Below, piece by piece: positions 54,302 through 63,078 of a stretch of 64,000 nt of DNA. Numbering within the stretch: position 1 is the first letter of the stretch; each line of letters opens with the position of its first letter. The notes beneath the pieces are model-generated. The model was not told the DNA's origin, made no database searches, and was given only the letters and a program-made list of their open reading frames with translations. The translations under genes were made by a program, and so were the position numbers. This stretch comes from Alistipes sp. (GTDB lineage: Bacteria; Bacteroidota; Bacteroidia; Bacteroidales; Rikenellaceae): assembly GCA_017381935.1 (NCBI GenBank), contig JAFOBG010000019.1:1-64000 (forward strand). Direction: 5' to 3'.

Positions 54302-55072
54302 TTAGTAAATAAACGGAATAATTCTCTTGCGGCCAAGTGATGTAAACTCCTCTCCAAACTCTTTCTCATAGCGTTTGTAGAGTGAAGCTGCTCGAGGTCC
54401 AAGGTTTGCAAAGGTCCAAAGTGCGAATACAGCGCCGGCCCATGACCAACTTGCAATAGCAAAACCTACCCACTCTGTAAACTCACCAAAGTAGTTTGCA
54501 GAAGAGACATATTTAAACATTCCACCTTTAGGTATGTAGTGCTTAGTATCTCCAGGCTTACGTAGATGACGAATTATATAATCAGAGTGTAGATTAATTA
54601 TAAATCCGGCGAGCCATATAGCAACACCGATATAAATATATGGTTTACACAGCCAACCCTCGTAGTAGCCCTGCTCAGGAGCTAAATAAAATATCCAACC
54701 TCCCTGCATAAGGGCATTAAGGGTGTTGAAAGTTGCACCCATAAGCATAATTGTTACAGGCATCTTTGAGTTGCCACGAATTAAGAACGGGAAGATGAAT
54801 GAGCGTTGTAAATAGTGGGTTTGGAATATAACAAACAGCACTAATGGCACAATCTCAAATCGAACATCAGAGAGCCACCATAATATAGCCATGACAATAA
54901 ACACAGGACACTCCATTATTACCCAAGCTATGCGGTTTGGTACAGGAAAGCCAAACTTAGGGTTGAATAGATAACCATAACCTGCGTCAACGAAGAATAG
55001 AGCAATAAACACAATTACTGCCACTATAGCCATGACAATTAAAAAGGTGTTGTATGTCGCAAGTGTAAACAT
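54302..55072 (-). CDS. steroid 5-alpha-reductase family membrane protein
   Basis: A 256-residue protein with about six membrane segments. Its C-terminal third is strikingly like human SRD5A1: GGMFKYVSSANYFGEFTEW and then GRKRIIPFIY at the end, with HYLQRSFIFPFLIRG in the middle matching the HYxxRxxIxPFLIRG word. These hold the NADPH- and steroid-site residues (Asn, Tyr, Glu) of the family. It should reduce 3-oxo-delta4 steroids to 5-alpha products in the membrane. It is first in the three-gene unit, with a -7 box only 5 bases before the ATG. The related plant/fungal DUF1295 and methyltransferase families are less similar. Confidence 0.92.
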   Translation of the reverse strand: MFTLATYNTFLIVMAIVAVIVFIALFFVDAGYGYLFNPKFGFPVPNRIAWVIMECPVFIVMAILWWLSDVRFEIVPLVLFVIFQTHYLQRSFIFPFLIRGNSKMPVTIMLMGATFNTLNALMQGGWIFYLAPEQGYYEGWLCKPYIYIGVAIWLAGFIINLHSDYIIRHLRKPGDTKHYIPKGGMFKYVSSANYFGEFTEWVGFAIASWSWAGAVFALWTFANLGPRAASLYKRYEKEFGEEFTSLGRKRIIPFIY

Positions 55073-55077
55073 TTTTA

Positions 55078-55085
55078 CAAAGGTA
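55078..55085 (-). promoter_or_regulatory. -7 element of the steroid/bile-acid cluster
   Basis: TACCTTTG on the minus strand fits TAnnTTTG. It ends 5 bases before the ATG at 55072, which would give a leaderless or nearly leaderless transcript. The -33 region is not a clear match. Confidence 0.5.
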
Positions 55086-55123
55086 TGGGTTTTATAGTGT
55101 AAAATGAAGTTCTAAATGTCGCA

Positions 55124-56224
55124 TTAAACATTGAAGAGGAAGTGCATTATATCACCATCCTGTACAACATACTCTTTACCCTCAATACCGATCTTGCCAA
55201 CATCACGACAAGCCTTTTCTGAACCGAGAGCAACATAGTCCTCATACTTAATAACCTCTGCACGTATAAAGCCCTTCTCGAAGTCGGTATGGATAGTACC
55301 TGCAGCCTGAGGGGCTTTTGCGCCACGGACGTATGTCCATGCACGAGACTCGTCAGCACCTGTGGTAAAGAAGGTCTCAAGGTTGAGCAGTTTGTATGCA
55401 GCCTTTATAAGACGGCTTACGCCAGACTCTGTAAGACCCATATCTTCGAGGAACATCTGACGCTCCTCATAACTCTCAAGCTCGGCAATGTCGGCCTCTG
55501 TTGCAGCAGCTACGATAAGCATCTCGGCATTCTCATCCTTGATAGCCTCAGCTACCGCCTCTGTATATTTATTACCACTCACAGCGCTCTTTTCATCAAC
55601 ATTGCAAAGATAGAGCACAGGCTTGTCTGTGAGTAGGTTGAGGTCTTGAACCACCTTACGCTCCTCCTTATCAAGTTCAACTGTACGAGCAGATAAACCC
55701 TGCTCAAGGGCCTCCTTGTAACGGATAAGGATATCATACTGACGCTTTGCAATCTTGTCGCCACCTGTCTGAGCCTGCTTTGTAACCTTAGCAATGCGAT
55801 TTTCCACTGTCTCAAGATCCTTGAGCTGAAGCTCTGTGTCAATAACGCCCTTATCACGTACTGGGTCAACAGAACCGTCAACATGGGTGATATTTCCATC
55901 CTCGAAACAGCGCAGAACATGAATAATTGCATTTGTGTTACGAATATTGGCTAAGAACTTGTTTCCAAGACCTTCACCCTTTGATGCACCCTTTACCAGA
56001 CCGGCGATATCTACAATCTCGATAGTCGTAGGTATCACTCGCTTTGGATTGTCTATTTCGGCTAGTTTAATAAGACGCTCATCCGGTACGGTGATAACGC
56101 CTACATTTGGTTCGATAGTACAGAATGGAAAGTTTGCCGACTGCGCTTTTGCATTTGACAAACAGTTAAAAAGAGTTGATTTGCCGACATTAGGAAGTCC
56201 GACAATTCCACATTGTAAAGCCAT
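55124..56224 (-). CDS. redox-regulated ATPase YchF (Obg-like)
   Basis: A 366-residue P-loop protein starting at MALQCGIVGLPNVGKSTLFN (56224). An upstream in-frame start at 56290 would add 22 residues that are not family-like and overlap the miaB end. It has the G1 loop GLPNVGKST, the NVDE word used for ATP rather than GTP, a coiled-coil arm (about 130-200) and a C-terminal TGS domain. YchF binds ATP and ribosomes and influences stress responses. It lies 26 bases after miaB. Confidence 0.95.
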   Translation of the reverse strand: MALQCGIVGLPNVGKSTLFNCLSNAKAQSANFPFCTIEPNVGVITVPDERLIKLAEIDNPKRVIPTTIEIVDIAGLVKGASKGEGLGNKFLANIRNTNAIIHVLRCFEDGNITHVDGSVDPVRDKGVIDTELQLKDLETVENRIAKVTKQAQTGGDKIAKRQYDILIRYKEALEQGLSARTVELDKEERKVVQDLNLLTDKPVLYLCNVDEKSAVSGNKYTEAVAEAIKDENAEMLIVAAATEADIAELESYEERQMFLEDMGLTESGVSRLIKAAYKLLNLETFFTTGADESRAWTYVRGAKAPQAAGTIHTDFEKGFIRAEVIKYEDYVALGSEKACRDVGKIGIEGKEYVVQDGDIMHFLFNV

Positions 56225-56250
56225 ATTGATATTATTTATTAATTTCGGGT

Positions 56251-57597
56251 TTATAAAACTTCTTCTCCAAAAAGTGTTGCTGAAGAGCAACCTGTAATCT
56301 TTACAGTGATATAATCACCAGCTTTGTGGTTTTTGCGGTCAAAGACAACCATCTTGTTCTGCGAAGTTCTACCACATAATTGTTCTTCACTTCTCTTTGA
56401 GATACCTTCAACCAATACCTCTCTTATCTTGCCAACCTCTGCCTGATTTGACTCTATGGAGAGCTGATTTTGCAGGGCGATAATCTCATTGAGGCGTCGA
56501 GTTTTTTCATCATCATCAATATCATCTGCAAAGTGGCGAGCAGAGAATGTTCCTGGACGCTCTGAGTACTTAAACATAAATGCAGATGCATATCCGACCT
56601 GTCTCATAAGAGAGAGCGTCTGAGAATGGTCCTCTAAAGTTTCGCCACAAAAACCTGCAATAAGGTCTGTTGTAATTGCGCACTCCGGCATATATCTGCC
56701 AATAGCTGCAATACGCTCTAAATACCACTCTCGAGTATATTTACGGTTCATCTTCTTAAGCATCTCATTACTACCGCTTTGCGCAGGTAAATGGATTGCC
56801 TTGCAGATGTTGTCATAGCGAGCCATAACCTCTAAGAGACGGTCTGATATATCCTTAGGATGTGAAGTGGCAAAGCGTACACGCAATAGAGGTGAAATCT
56901 CTGCAACCATTGCCATTAGCTCTGGAAAGCTAACCTCTCCATAGCTGTATGAGTTTACATTCTGACCAAGGAGGGTAACCTCTCTATATCCATTTTCAAA
57001 CAGCGTGCGAGCCTCGGAAACAATTGTTTGAGGGTCTCTACTGCGCTCAATACCACGAGTATATGGAACAACGCAATATGCACAATAGTTATTACATCCA
57101 CGCATGATAGCGATAAATGCACTTACGCCATTTTTATCAAGACGTACCGGTGCAATCTCTGCATAGGTCTCCTCTTTAGATAACTCGACATTGATGCCCT
57201 TACTGCCATCCTCAGCAGTACGAACAAGGTCTGGTAGTGAACGATAGGAGTCCGGACCGGCAACAATATCTACGCCCGTGCCCTTTTCGATAAGTTGCTC
57301 CTTAAGACGTTCAGCCATGCAACCTATTATGCCTACTATGAGGGATGGCTTACGCTTTTTGAGTTGGCGCATAGCTGAAAGGCGTCCCCAAATACGTTGC
57401 TCTGCATTGTCTCGAATAGAGCAGGTGTTGATAAGTATTATATCTGCCTTATTTATATCTTCGGTGTAACGATAGCCGTGCTCCTGCATAATAGAGACGA
57501 CAATCTCGCTATCTCCGGCATTCATCTGACAGCCGTAGGTCTCTATAAATAGCTGTTTGCCCTCACCTGTGAGAGGACGCAATGACTTAAATTCCAA
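56251..57597 (-). CDS. tRNA methylthiotransferase MiaB
   Basis: A 448-residue radical-SAM enzyme. The N-terminal UPF0004 domain has three Cys for one cluster (ETYGCQMN, NTCSIRD, IGCMAER). The radical-SAM CxxxCxxC is in MRGCNNYCAYCVVP, and a C-terminal TRAM domain is present (about 385-448). It adds a methylthio group to i6A37 of tRNAs reading U-starting codons. It starts 11 bases after the YitT gene ends. Confidence 0.96.
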   Translation of the reverse strand: MEFKSLRPLTGEGKQLFIETYGCQMNAGDSEIVVSIMQEHGYRYTEDINKADIILINTCSIRDNAEQRIWGRLSAMRQLKKRKPSLIVGIIGCMAERLKEQLIEKGTGVDIVAGPDSYRSLPDLVRTAEDGSKGINVELSKEETYAEIAPVRLDKNGVSAFIAIMRGCNNYCAYCVVPYTRGIERSRDPQTIVSEARTLFENGYREVTLLGQNVNSYSYGEVSFPELMAMVAEISPLLRVRFATSHPKDISDRLLEVMARYDNICKAIHLPAQSGSNEMLKKMNRKYTREWYLERIAAIGRYMPECAITTDLIAGFCGETLEDHSQTLSLMRQVGYASAFMFKYSERPGTFSARHFADDIDDDEKTRRLNEIIALQNQLSIESNQAEVGKIREVLVEGISKRSEEQLCGRTSQNKMVVFDRKNHKAGDYITVKITGCSSATLFGEEVL

Positions 57598-57608
57598 AGT
57601 GATACAAA

Positions 57609-58601
57609 TTAAATGTTTTGAATATCATCCTTCTCTGGAAGAGGCTTAAAGCCCTCTCCGTATGTGTCATAAGCATCTGTTACGACAATAAATGCAGTTG
57701 GGTCGAGTTCCTTTATTGCACGCTGAACTAAAGGTACATCTTTGTTTGGGACAACAAGGAAAATCATCTCCTTGTCTTTGCCTGAATACATGCCTCTTGA
57801 CTCGATATAAGTTGCAGAACGATCCAAATCTGTGAGGATAAACTCCTTTAGAGTATCGTTGTGCTCATTAAGAATGATAAATATAAGTTTGTTATACGAT
57901 GCACCGTTAATAGTGTATGCCAATACTCTCGATGTAACATATATTGTTATTAGTGAGTATAGCGACAATAACCAACCTTGAGGGTCAGGCTCTCCTGTTC
58001 CTAAACCAAATCCGATAACAAGCAGACCTGACAGGACAACTACGCTATCTGCAATTAGTACCGCATTGGAAAAACCGATGTGGAAGTATTTCTGAATCAT
58101 CATGGCTACAATGTCTGTTCCGCCTGTTGTGGCCTGTTGACGTACCACAAGACCAACGCCAATGCCGAGGAATACTGAACCAATGAATGATGCAAGCATA
58201 AGGTGGTCAGATAGGTCAAGAATACCACCCAACATCTGAGATGGGTCAAGATTACGTAGAGCCTCTTCATTGGGGAAACTGAGCTTTGTAATAATGTTCA
58301 TACATCCCGGAGTGTAGAGCGCAGCAACAATAGTACGGCTACCAAACTTACTTCCGAAAACCATAAATGCCATTAGCAGCAATGGAATGTCAAACATGTA
58401 GCCAAATGTACCAACCTGTATATTTGGGAAGATGTTGTGCAGGACAATACTTGCACCATATACGCCTCCCGGTACAATGTTGTATGGGCTGATGAAAAAT
58501 ACATAACCAGCAGCAAGTAGCGTGCAGCCTAATAAAATGAAAAACCACGAGCTCCACCACTTAAGTGAAAACATCGGCTGAGTCAGAGATTTGATATCCA
58601 T
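57609..58601 (-). CDS. YitT family membrane protein
   Basis: A 330-residue protein. Five to six membrane segments lie at residues about 15-225 (YitT/DUF161, with NIVPGGVYGASIVL and QQATTGGTDIVAMMI) and a DUF2179 soluble domain at about 240-310 with YSGKDKEMIFLVVPNKDVP. The family's transport role is uncertain. It is divergent from plsY and heads the minus-strand run to miaB and ychF. Confidence 0.9.
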   Translation of the reverse strand: MDIKSLTQPMFSLKWWSSWFFILLGCTLLAAGYVFFISPYNIVPGGVYGASIVLHNIFPNIQVGTFGYMFDIPLLLMAFMVFGSKFGSRTIVAALYTPGCMNIITKLSFPNEEALRNLDPSQMLGGILDLSDHLMLASFIGSVFLGIGVGLVVRQQATTGGTDIVAMMIQKYFHIGFSNAVLIADSVVVLSGLLVIGFGLGTGEPDPQGWLLSLYSLITIYVTSRVLAYTINGASYNKLIFIILNEHNDTLKEFILTDLDRSATYIESRGMYSGKDKEMIFLVVPNKDVPLVQRAIKELDPTAFIVVTDAYDTYGEGFKPLPEKDDIQNI

Positions 58602-58719
58602 ACTATGATATATAGTTTAAACGCACAAAAGTAATAAAAAAAGTTGAGAGTTCAAAATTATTGCCAATAGTTGATAATTATTCGGAACATAGTAGTTGTG
58701 TGTGCACACTTTATGATAT

Positions 58720-58750
58720 TTTGATTTCTCAAATCTTTTGATTATCTTTG
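58720..58750 (+). promoter_or_regulatory. promoter of plsY
   Basis: TTTG (58720-58723), a 19-base spacer and TATCTTTG (58743-58750) match the consensus exactly. A GTGTGCACAC palindrome lies at 58700-58709, just upstream. Confidence 0.88.
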
Positions 58751-58778
58751 TCCAAATGCACACACTGAATTGAGTAAT

Positions 58779-59444
58779 ATGGTAGTGACTTATTGTGCTG
58801 TTATCATGCTACTTATAGTAGCGTATTTATTAGGTTCCATACCGAGTGCTGTCTGGATTGGCAAGCACTATTATGGTGTGGATATTCGTGAGCATGGCAG
58901 TCGTAATGCAGGTGCTACCAATATGTTGCGAGTATTGGGCCTTAGAGCAGCACTGCCTGTGTTTGTTATAGACTTTTTCAAGGGCTTTCTGGCTGTCAGT
59001 TTGATGGGCTTGATGCGCTTTGATGTCGATATTACCACACCATGGGTTATTAATCTGAAAATCATAGCTGTAGCCTTTGCTGTATTGGGCCATATTTTCC
59101 CTGTTTTTGCGTCGTTTAAGGGCGGAAAGGGAGTCTCTACACTCATCGGAGCAATTACAGGTATTCAACCCAATATTGCACTACTCTGTTTTTTGGTGTG
59201 GTTATTAGTGTTTGTTTTTACCCATTATGTGTCGCTATCATCTATTATTTCGGGGTGTAGCTTTCCTGTTTTTGTAACAGTTTTTTCGGGTAATATCTAT
59301 CGTTTGCATGGAGATACATCTATTTCATTTATACTATTTTCATTTGTAGTTGCGTTTCTACTCGTGTGGACGCATCGGGCGAATATTTCACGGCTCAGGT
59401 CGGGTACTGAACCCAAAACGTATATTTGGAAAAAGAGAAGATAA
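58779..59444 (+). CDS. glycerol-3-phosphate acyltransferase PlsY
   Basis: A 221-residue membrane enzyme from ATG 58779; a TTG three codons earlier is also possible. It has the PlsY words LLGSIPSAVWIGK, HGSRNAGATNMLRVLG and GHIFPVFASFKGGKGV, which form the acyl-phosphate and G3P sites. It makes lysophosphatidic acid at the inner membrane, the first step of phospholipid synthesis. The acyl-CoA ligase gene follows after 34 bases. Length is normal. Confidence 0.95.
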   Translation: MVVTYCAVIMLLIVAYLLGSIPSAVWIGKHYYGVDIREHGSRNAGATNMLRVLGLRAALPVFVIDFFKGFLAVSLMGLMRFDVDITTPWVINLKIIAVAFAVLGHIFPVFASFKGGKGVSTLIGAITGIQPNIALLCFLVWLLVFVFTHYVSLSSIISGCSFPVFVTVFSGNIYRLHGDTSISFILFSFVVAFLLVWTHRANISRLRSGTEPKTYIWKKRR

Positions 59445-59478
59445 AAATAAACCTTATTTATATTGTAATTTTTAATTT

Positions 59479-61179
59479 ATGTTAGAACAGAATTTAATCA
59501 AGATGTATGAGCAGTCGTTTCGCAATAATCGCGAAATGAGTGCGGTAACTGACTATTTCTCAGGCGAGACCTACTCTTATTATGGTTTTGCAAAGGAGAT
59601 TGCCAAATTACACATCATGTTTGATGAGGCAGGTATTAAGCCTAAAGATAAGATTGCTCTAGTTGGTAGAAATACTCCACGTTGGTGTGTTGTATATATT
59701 GCAACAATGACTTATGGAGCTGTTATTGTTCCTATTCTTCAGGACTTTACATCAAATGATATTACTCATATTGTCAACCATTCTGAGTCTCGTCTTCTCT
59801 TCTTGACTGACTCTTATTGGGATGGCCTTGATGAGGAGCAGATGCCTAATGTTGAGGCGGTAATGTCTCTTACAGATTATCATGTAATCTTTGAGCGTGG
59901 TGGTGATAAGATGACTCGTTGCATCAATCAGATGACCGAGAATTATCGCAAGCGTTACCCTCGAGGCTTTACGGCAGATGATATTAAGTATCCAGATGTG
60001 CCAAACGACCAGCTGATACTTCTCAACTACACCTCAGGTACTACAGGTTACTCCAAGGGTGTTATGCTGACTGTTAACAATCTGACAGCTAATGTAGCAT
60101 ATATATCACAGATTGGCGACCATACAGGTGTTCCGTACTTCCACAAGGGCGGTCGTACACTCTCATTCCTGCCACTTGCGCACGCCTTTGGTTGTGCCGT
60201 GGATTTCCTTGCTCCACTTGCTGTGGGAGGCCATATTTCGTTGTTGGGTCGTATCCCCGCACCAAAGATTTTGCTTAGCGCAATACAGAAGGTTCAGCCG
60301 GCAGTTATCTGCGCTGTGCCTATGTTGCTTGAGAAAATTTATCGTAAGCAGATTATTCCTCTCTTGGAGAAGGGCCCTCTTAGTATTGCAATGAAACTAC
60401 CTTTGGTAAACGAGGTAGTCTTTGCACAGATTAAGAAAAAACTGCTTGACTCTTTCGGTGGTAATCTCCGTATCTTTGTGCTTGGTGGCGCTCCGGTAAA
60501 TAAGGAGACAGAGGCTTTCTTGCAGAAGATTCACTTCCCATTCACTATCGGATACGGTATGACCGAGTGCGGCCCGCTTATTAGTGTTACTCCAGATGCT
60601 CGTGAGTTTAAGGTAACATCATGTGGTATGTATCTTAAGGACTATCTTGATGTGCGTATCGACTCTGATGATCCACAAAATGTAGCAGGTGAGATTCTAG
60701 TTCGTGGCGAGAATGTAATGATGGGATATTATAAGAATGAGAAGGCAACAGCCGATGCTATTGACTCTGAGGGCTGGCTTCATACCGGAGATATGGGTAC
60801 TATAGATGTTGATGGTACGCTCTATATCCGAGGCCGTTGTAAGACTATGATTCTTACAGGTAGTGGCCAAAATATCTATCCTGAGGAGATTGAGGATAAA
60901 CTAAATAATATGCCACTTGTCCTAGAGTCTCTTGTTCTTGAGAAGGATGGTAAACTTTATGGCCTTGTAGTGCCAGATTTTGAGACTTGTGAGCGTGAGG
61001 GTATTGATCGAGCAGGCCTTGAGGCTATTATGGCGGAGAATCTAAAGAACTTGAATGCGCAGATTGCCGCTTATGAGCGTCTTGTGTCAATTGCTATCTA
61101 TCCTTCAGAGTTTGAGAAGACTCCAAAGAAGAGTATCAAGCGTTACCTATATAACGTATCGCAGGTCGGTATTGAGTAG
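59479..61179 (+). CDS. AMP-forming acyl-CoA/acyl-ACP synthetase (long-chain fatty acid-CoA ligase)
   Basis: A 566-residue ANL-superfamily enzyme. The P-loop is LLNYTSGTTGYSKGVMLT (near residue 180-195), the adenylation motif is GYGMTECGPLIS (near 360), and GWLHTGDMG and RGRCKTMILTGSGQNIYPEE mark the hinge. It activates fatty acids as acyl-AMP and transfers them to CoA or ACP. Its place after plsY suggests recycling of fatty acids for phospholipid synthesis, which is an inference. Confidence 0.92.
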   Translation: MLEQNLIKMYEQSFRNNREMSAVTDYFSGETYSYYGFAKEIAKLHIMFDEAGIKPKDKIALVGRNTPRWCVVYIATMTYGAVIVPILQDFTSNDITHIVNHSESRLLFLTDSYWDGLDEEQMPNVEAVMSLTDYHVIFERGGDKMTRCINQMTENYRKRYPRGFTADDIKYPDVPNDQLILLNYTSGTTGYSKGVMLTVNNLTANVAYISQIGDHTGVPYFHKGGRTLSFLPLAHAFGCAVDFLAPLAVGGHISLLGRIPAPKILLSAIQKVQPAVICAVPMLLEKIYRKQIIPLLEKGPLSIAMKLPLVNEVVFAQIKKKLLDSFGGNLRIFVLGGAPVNKETEAFLQKIHFPFTIGYGMTECGPLISVTPDAREFKVTSCGMYLKDYLDVRIDSDDPQNVAGEILVRGENVMMGYYKNEKATADAIDSEGWLHTGDMGTIDVDGTLYIRGRCKTMILTGSGQNIYPEEIEDKLNNMPLVLESLVLEKDGKLYGLVVPDFETCEREGIDRAGLEAIMAENLKNLNAQIAAYERLVSIAIYPSEFEKTPKKSIKRYLYNVSQVGIE

Positions 61180-61201
61180 TATTTATTTGCATTAATTACA
61201 G

Positions 61202-61228
61202 GACGGGCGTATTGTGCGCCCGTCTTTA
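61202..61228 (+). terminator. intrinsic terminator after the acyl-CoA ligase
   Basis: GACGGGCG-tattgtg-CGCCCGTC is a perfect 8-bp GC stem with a TTTAT tail. Confidence 0.88.
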
Positions 61229-61242
61229 TAACTGATTATAAG

Positions 61243-62322
61243 ATGAGACTTAAAGTGCCTTTGATTCGTAAGCAGATTATTGGTGAGAATCTTGTCTATT
61301 CTGGTATTTGGGCGGTTGTATATCTTATCCCGATAATGAACTCTACGCTTATGTCAGAAGCGCAGATTGATTTTAGTAAGGTCTTTCTTGCATGGGGTAA
61401 GATTACGCCATATTTTATTCTCTTTTTACTTAATAATCAGTTGTTTATTAGGTTTCAGCTCAATAGAGGACGTATCTCGTGGTATTTGCTGACATGTCTG
61501 CTTGTAATATGTGGAACTTTCGGAGTCATTGAGGTCTATGAGCAGTGGCGTATAGCTGTTATTGGAGATTATGCCGGAGACCCGATTATGCCACGACATG
61601 CATCATTGACAGATCTTAGATGGTATTGGAATATTGTACTTGGAGTCTTTATGTTCCTTGCAAATGTCGGCATTAAAAAACTCTATGAGTCTATGCAGGC
61701 CGATGAGGATAAAGAGCGCTTGGCCAGGGAGAGTGTTGAGGCAGAGATGTATTATCTAAAATATCAGATAAATCCGCACTTTTTGATGAATACCCTCAAT
61801 AATATTCATGCGCTGATTGATATTGATGCAGATAGTGCAAAACGAGGTCTTATAGAGTTGTCAGGCATGATGCGCCATGTCGTCTATGAGTCATCTGCAG
61901 ATGAGATACCTTTACGCAAAGATGTAGAGTTTATCAAGAACTATATCGAGTTAATGCGTATCCGATACTCTCAAGATATAGATATAATATTTAATTATCC
62001 ACAAAACTGCTCAGCAGCGATTACTCTTCCTCCGCTGATTTTTATAGTTTTTGTGGAGAATGCTTTTAAACATGGAGTTAGCCGTCATCACTCTTCATAT
62101 ATTCATATTGATATAATTATTGAGGATGGTATGATTGTCGGTAAATTTGTCAATTCGGTGCATCAGACTACAGGCAGTGGCCACTCTTCGGGTATAGGCC
62201 TTGATAATGTACGTCGCCGACTGAAACATATTTACGGGAAGAGGTGTTATTTTGATATTGAATCGGCAGAGGATAAATATAGTGTGATATTAAAAATTCC
62301 TATTGATAATGAAAAATCTTAG
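61243..62322 (+). CDS. LytS-type sensor histidine kinase
   Basis: A 359-residue kinase. Four membrane segments lie in residues about 15-145. A short coiled coil follows, then the His_kinase domain with the phospho-accepting His in QINPHFLMNTLNN (near residue 178). The ATPase domain has ENAFKHG and SGIGLDNVRRRL. No periplasmic sensor domain is present, so the signal is probably sensed in the membrane. Its last 14 bases overlap the response-regulator gene. Confidence 0.93.
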   Translation: MRLKVPLIRKQIIGENLVYSGIWAVVYLIPIMNSTLMSEAQIDFSKVFLAWGKITPYFILFLLNNQLFIRFQLNRGRISWYLLTCLLVICGTFGVIEVYEQWRIAVIGDYAGDPIMPRHASLTDLRWYWNIVLGVFMFLANVGIKKLYESMQADEDKERLARESVEAEMYYLKYQINPHFLMNTLNNIHALIDIDADSAKRGLIELSGMMRHVVYESSADEIPLRKDVEFIKNYIELMRIRYSQDIDIIFNYPQNCSAAITLPPLIFIVFVENAFKHGVSRHHSSYIHIDIIIEDGMIVGKFVNSVHQTTGSGHSSGIGLDNVRRRLKHIYGKRCYFDIESAEDKYSVILKIPIDNEKS

Positions 62323-63052
62323 ATGTGTGGTTGTTGATGACGAACCATTGGCTATAATGCAGATGGAGAGTTATATATCAAAGGTCTCATTTCTAGAGAG
62401 AGTGAAGAGCTTTGATAGTGCTGTTGATGCTCGACAGTGGATAGAAGATGGTGGAGAGGTTGATTTGATTTTTGTAGATATCAATATGCCTGAGTTGAGT
62501 GGGGTTGATTTTGTAAAGAGCCTCACCAAAGTACCTATGGTTATCTTTACTACAGCCTATTCCGAGTATGCGGTAGAGGGTTTTAAGCTTGATGCGATAG
62601 ATTATCTGCTTAAACCATTTAGCTTCGAGGAGTTCTCAAAGGCTACTCATAAAGCACAATCTATTTATGAATTGCGCTCTCTTAAAGATAAGGAGTATGG
62701 AAACTTGCCAATAGGTGAGCAGAACACAGATAAAGATTGTATTAGTATTCGTGCAGACCATAAAACTTCACTTGTGAAGTTTTCCAATATTATATATCTT
62801 GAGAGTGCGGGAGAGTATGTGAGACTACATTTGACCGATGGTAGTAAGTTGGTAACACTGTTCCGTCTTAAAAATATGGAGAGTTTGTTGCCTTCAGATC
62901 GCTTTATGAGGGTGCATCGCTCATTTATTGTCAATTTGGAGCATGTTACCGGATATACAAAGGGCCGAATATTCTTGACCGATAATGAATATGCTCCGAT
63001 TGGCGAGAATTATAAGGAGGCCTTCTCTAAATATATCGAGACAATAGGGTAG
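62309..63052 (+). CDS. LytTR-family response regulator
   Basis: A 247-residue protein from ATG 62309 (a TTG two codons earlier is less likely). The receiver domain (1-120) has VVDDEPLA, the phospho-accepting Asp in FVDINMPELSG and the conserved Lys in LLKPF. The LytTR DNA-binding domain (about 145-247) carries ESAGEYVRLHL and RVHRSFIVNL. It is partner to the kinase just upstream; the target genes are not visible. Confidence 0.94.
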   Translation: MKNLRCVVVDDEPLAIMQMESYISKVSFLERVKSFDSAVDARQWIEDGGEVDLIFVDINMPELSGVDFVKSLTKVPMVIFTTAYSEYAVEGFKLDAIDYLLKPFSFEEFSKATHKAQSIYELRSLKDKEYGNLPIGEQNTDKDCISIRADHKTSLVKFSNIIYLESAGEYVRLHLTDGSKLVTLFRLKNMESLLPSDRFMRVHRSFIVNLEHVTGYTKGRIFLTDNEYAPIGENYKEAFSKYIETIG

Positions 63053-63078
63053 CTTGTCGTTTTTGTAAACTTATACTT

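Noticed and set aside
56225-56290. 22-residue N-terminal extension of YchF
   Set aside because: Residues are not family-like and the extension overlaps the end of miaB; MALQCGIVGLPNVGKS is the normal start.
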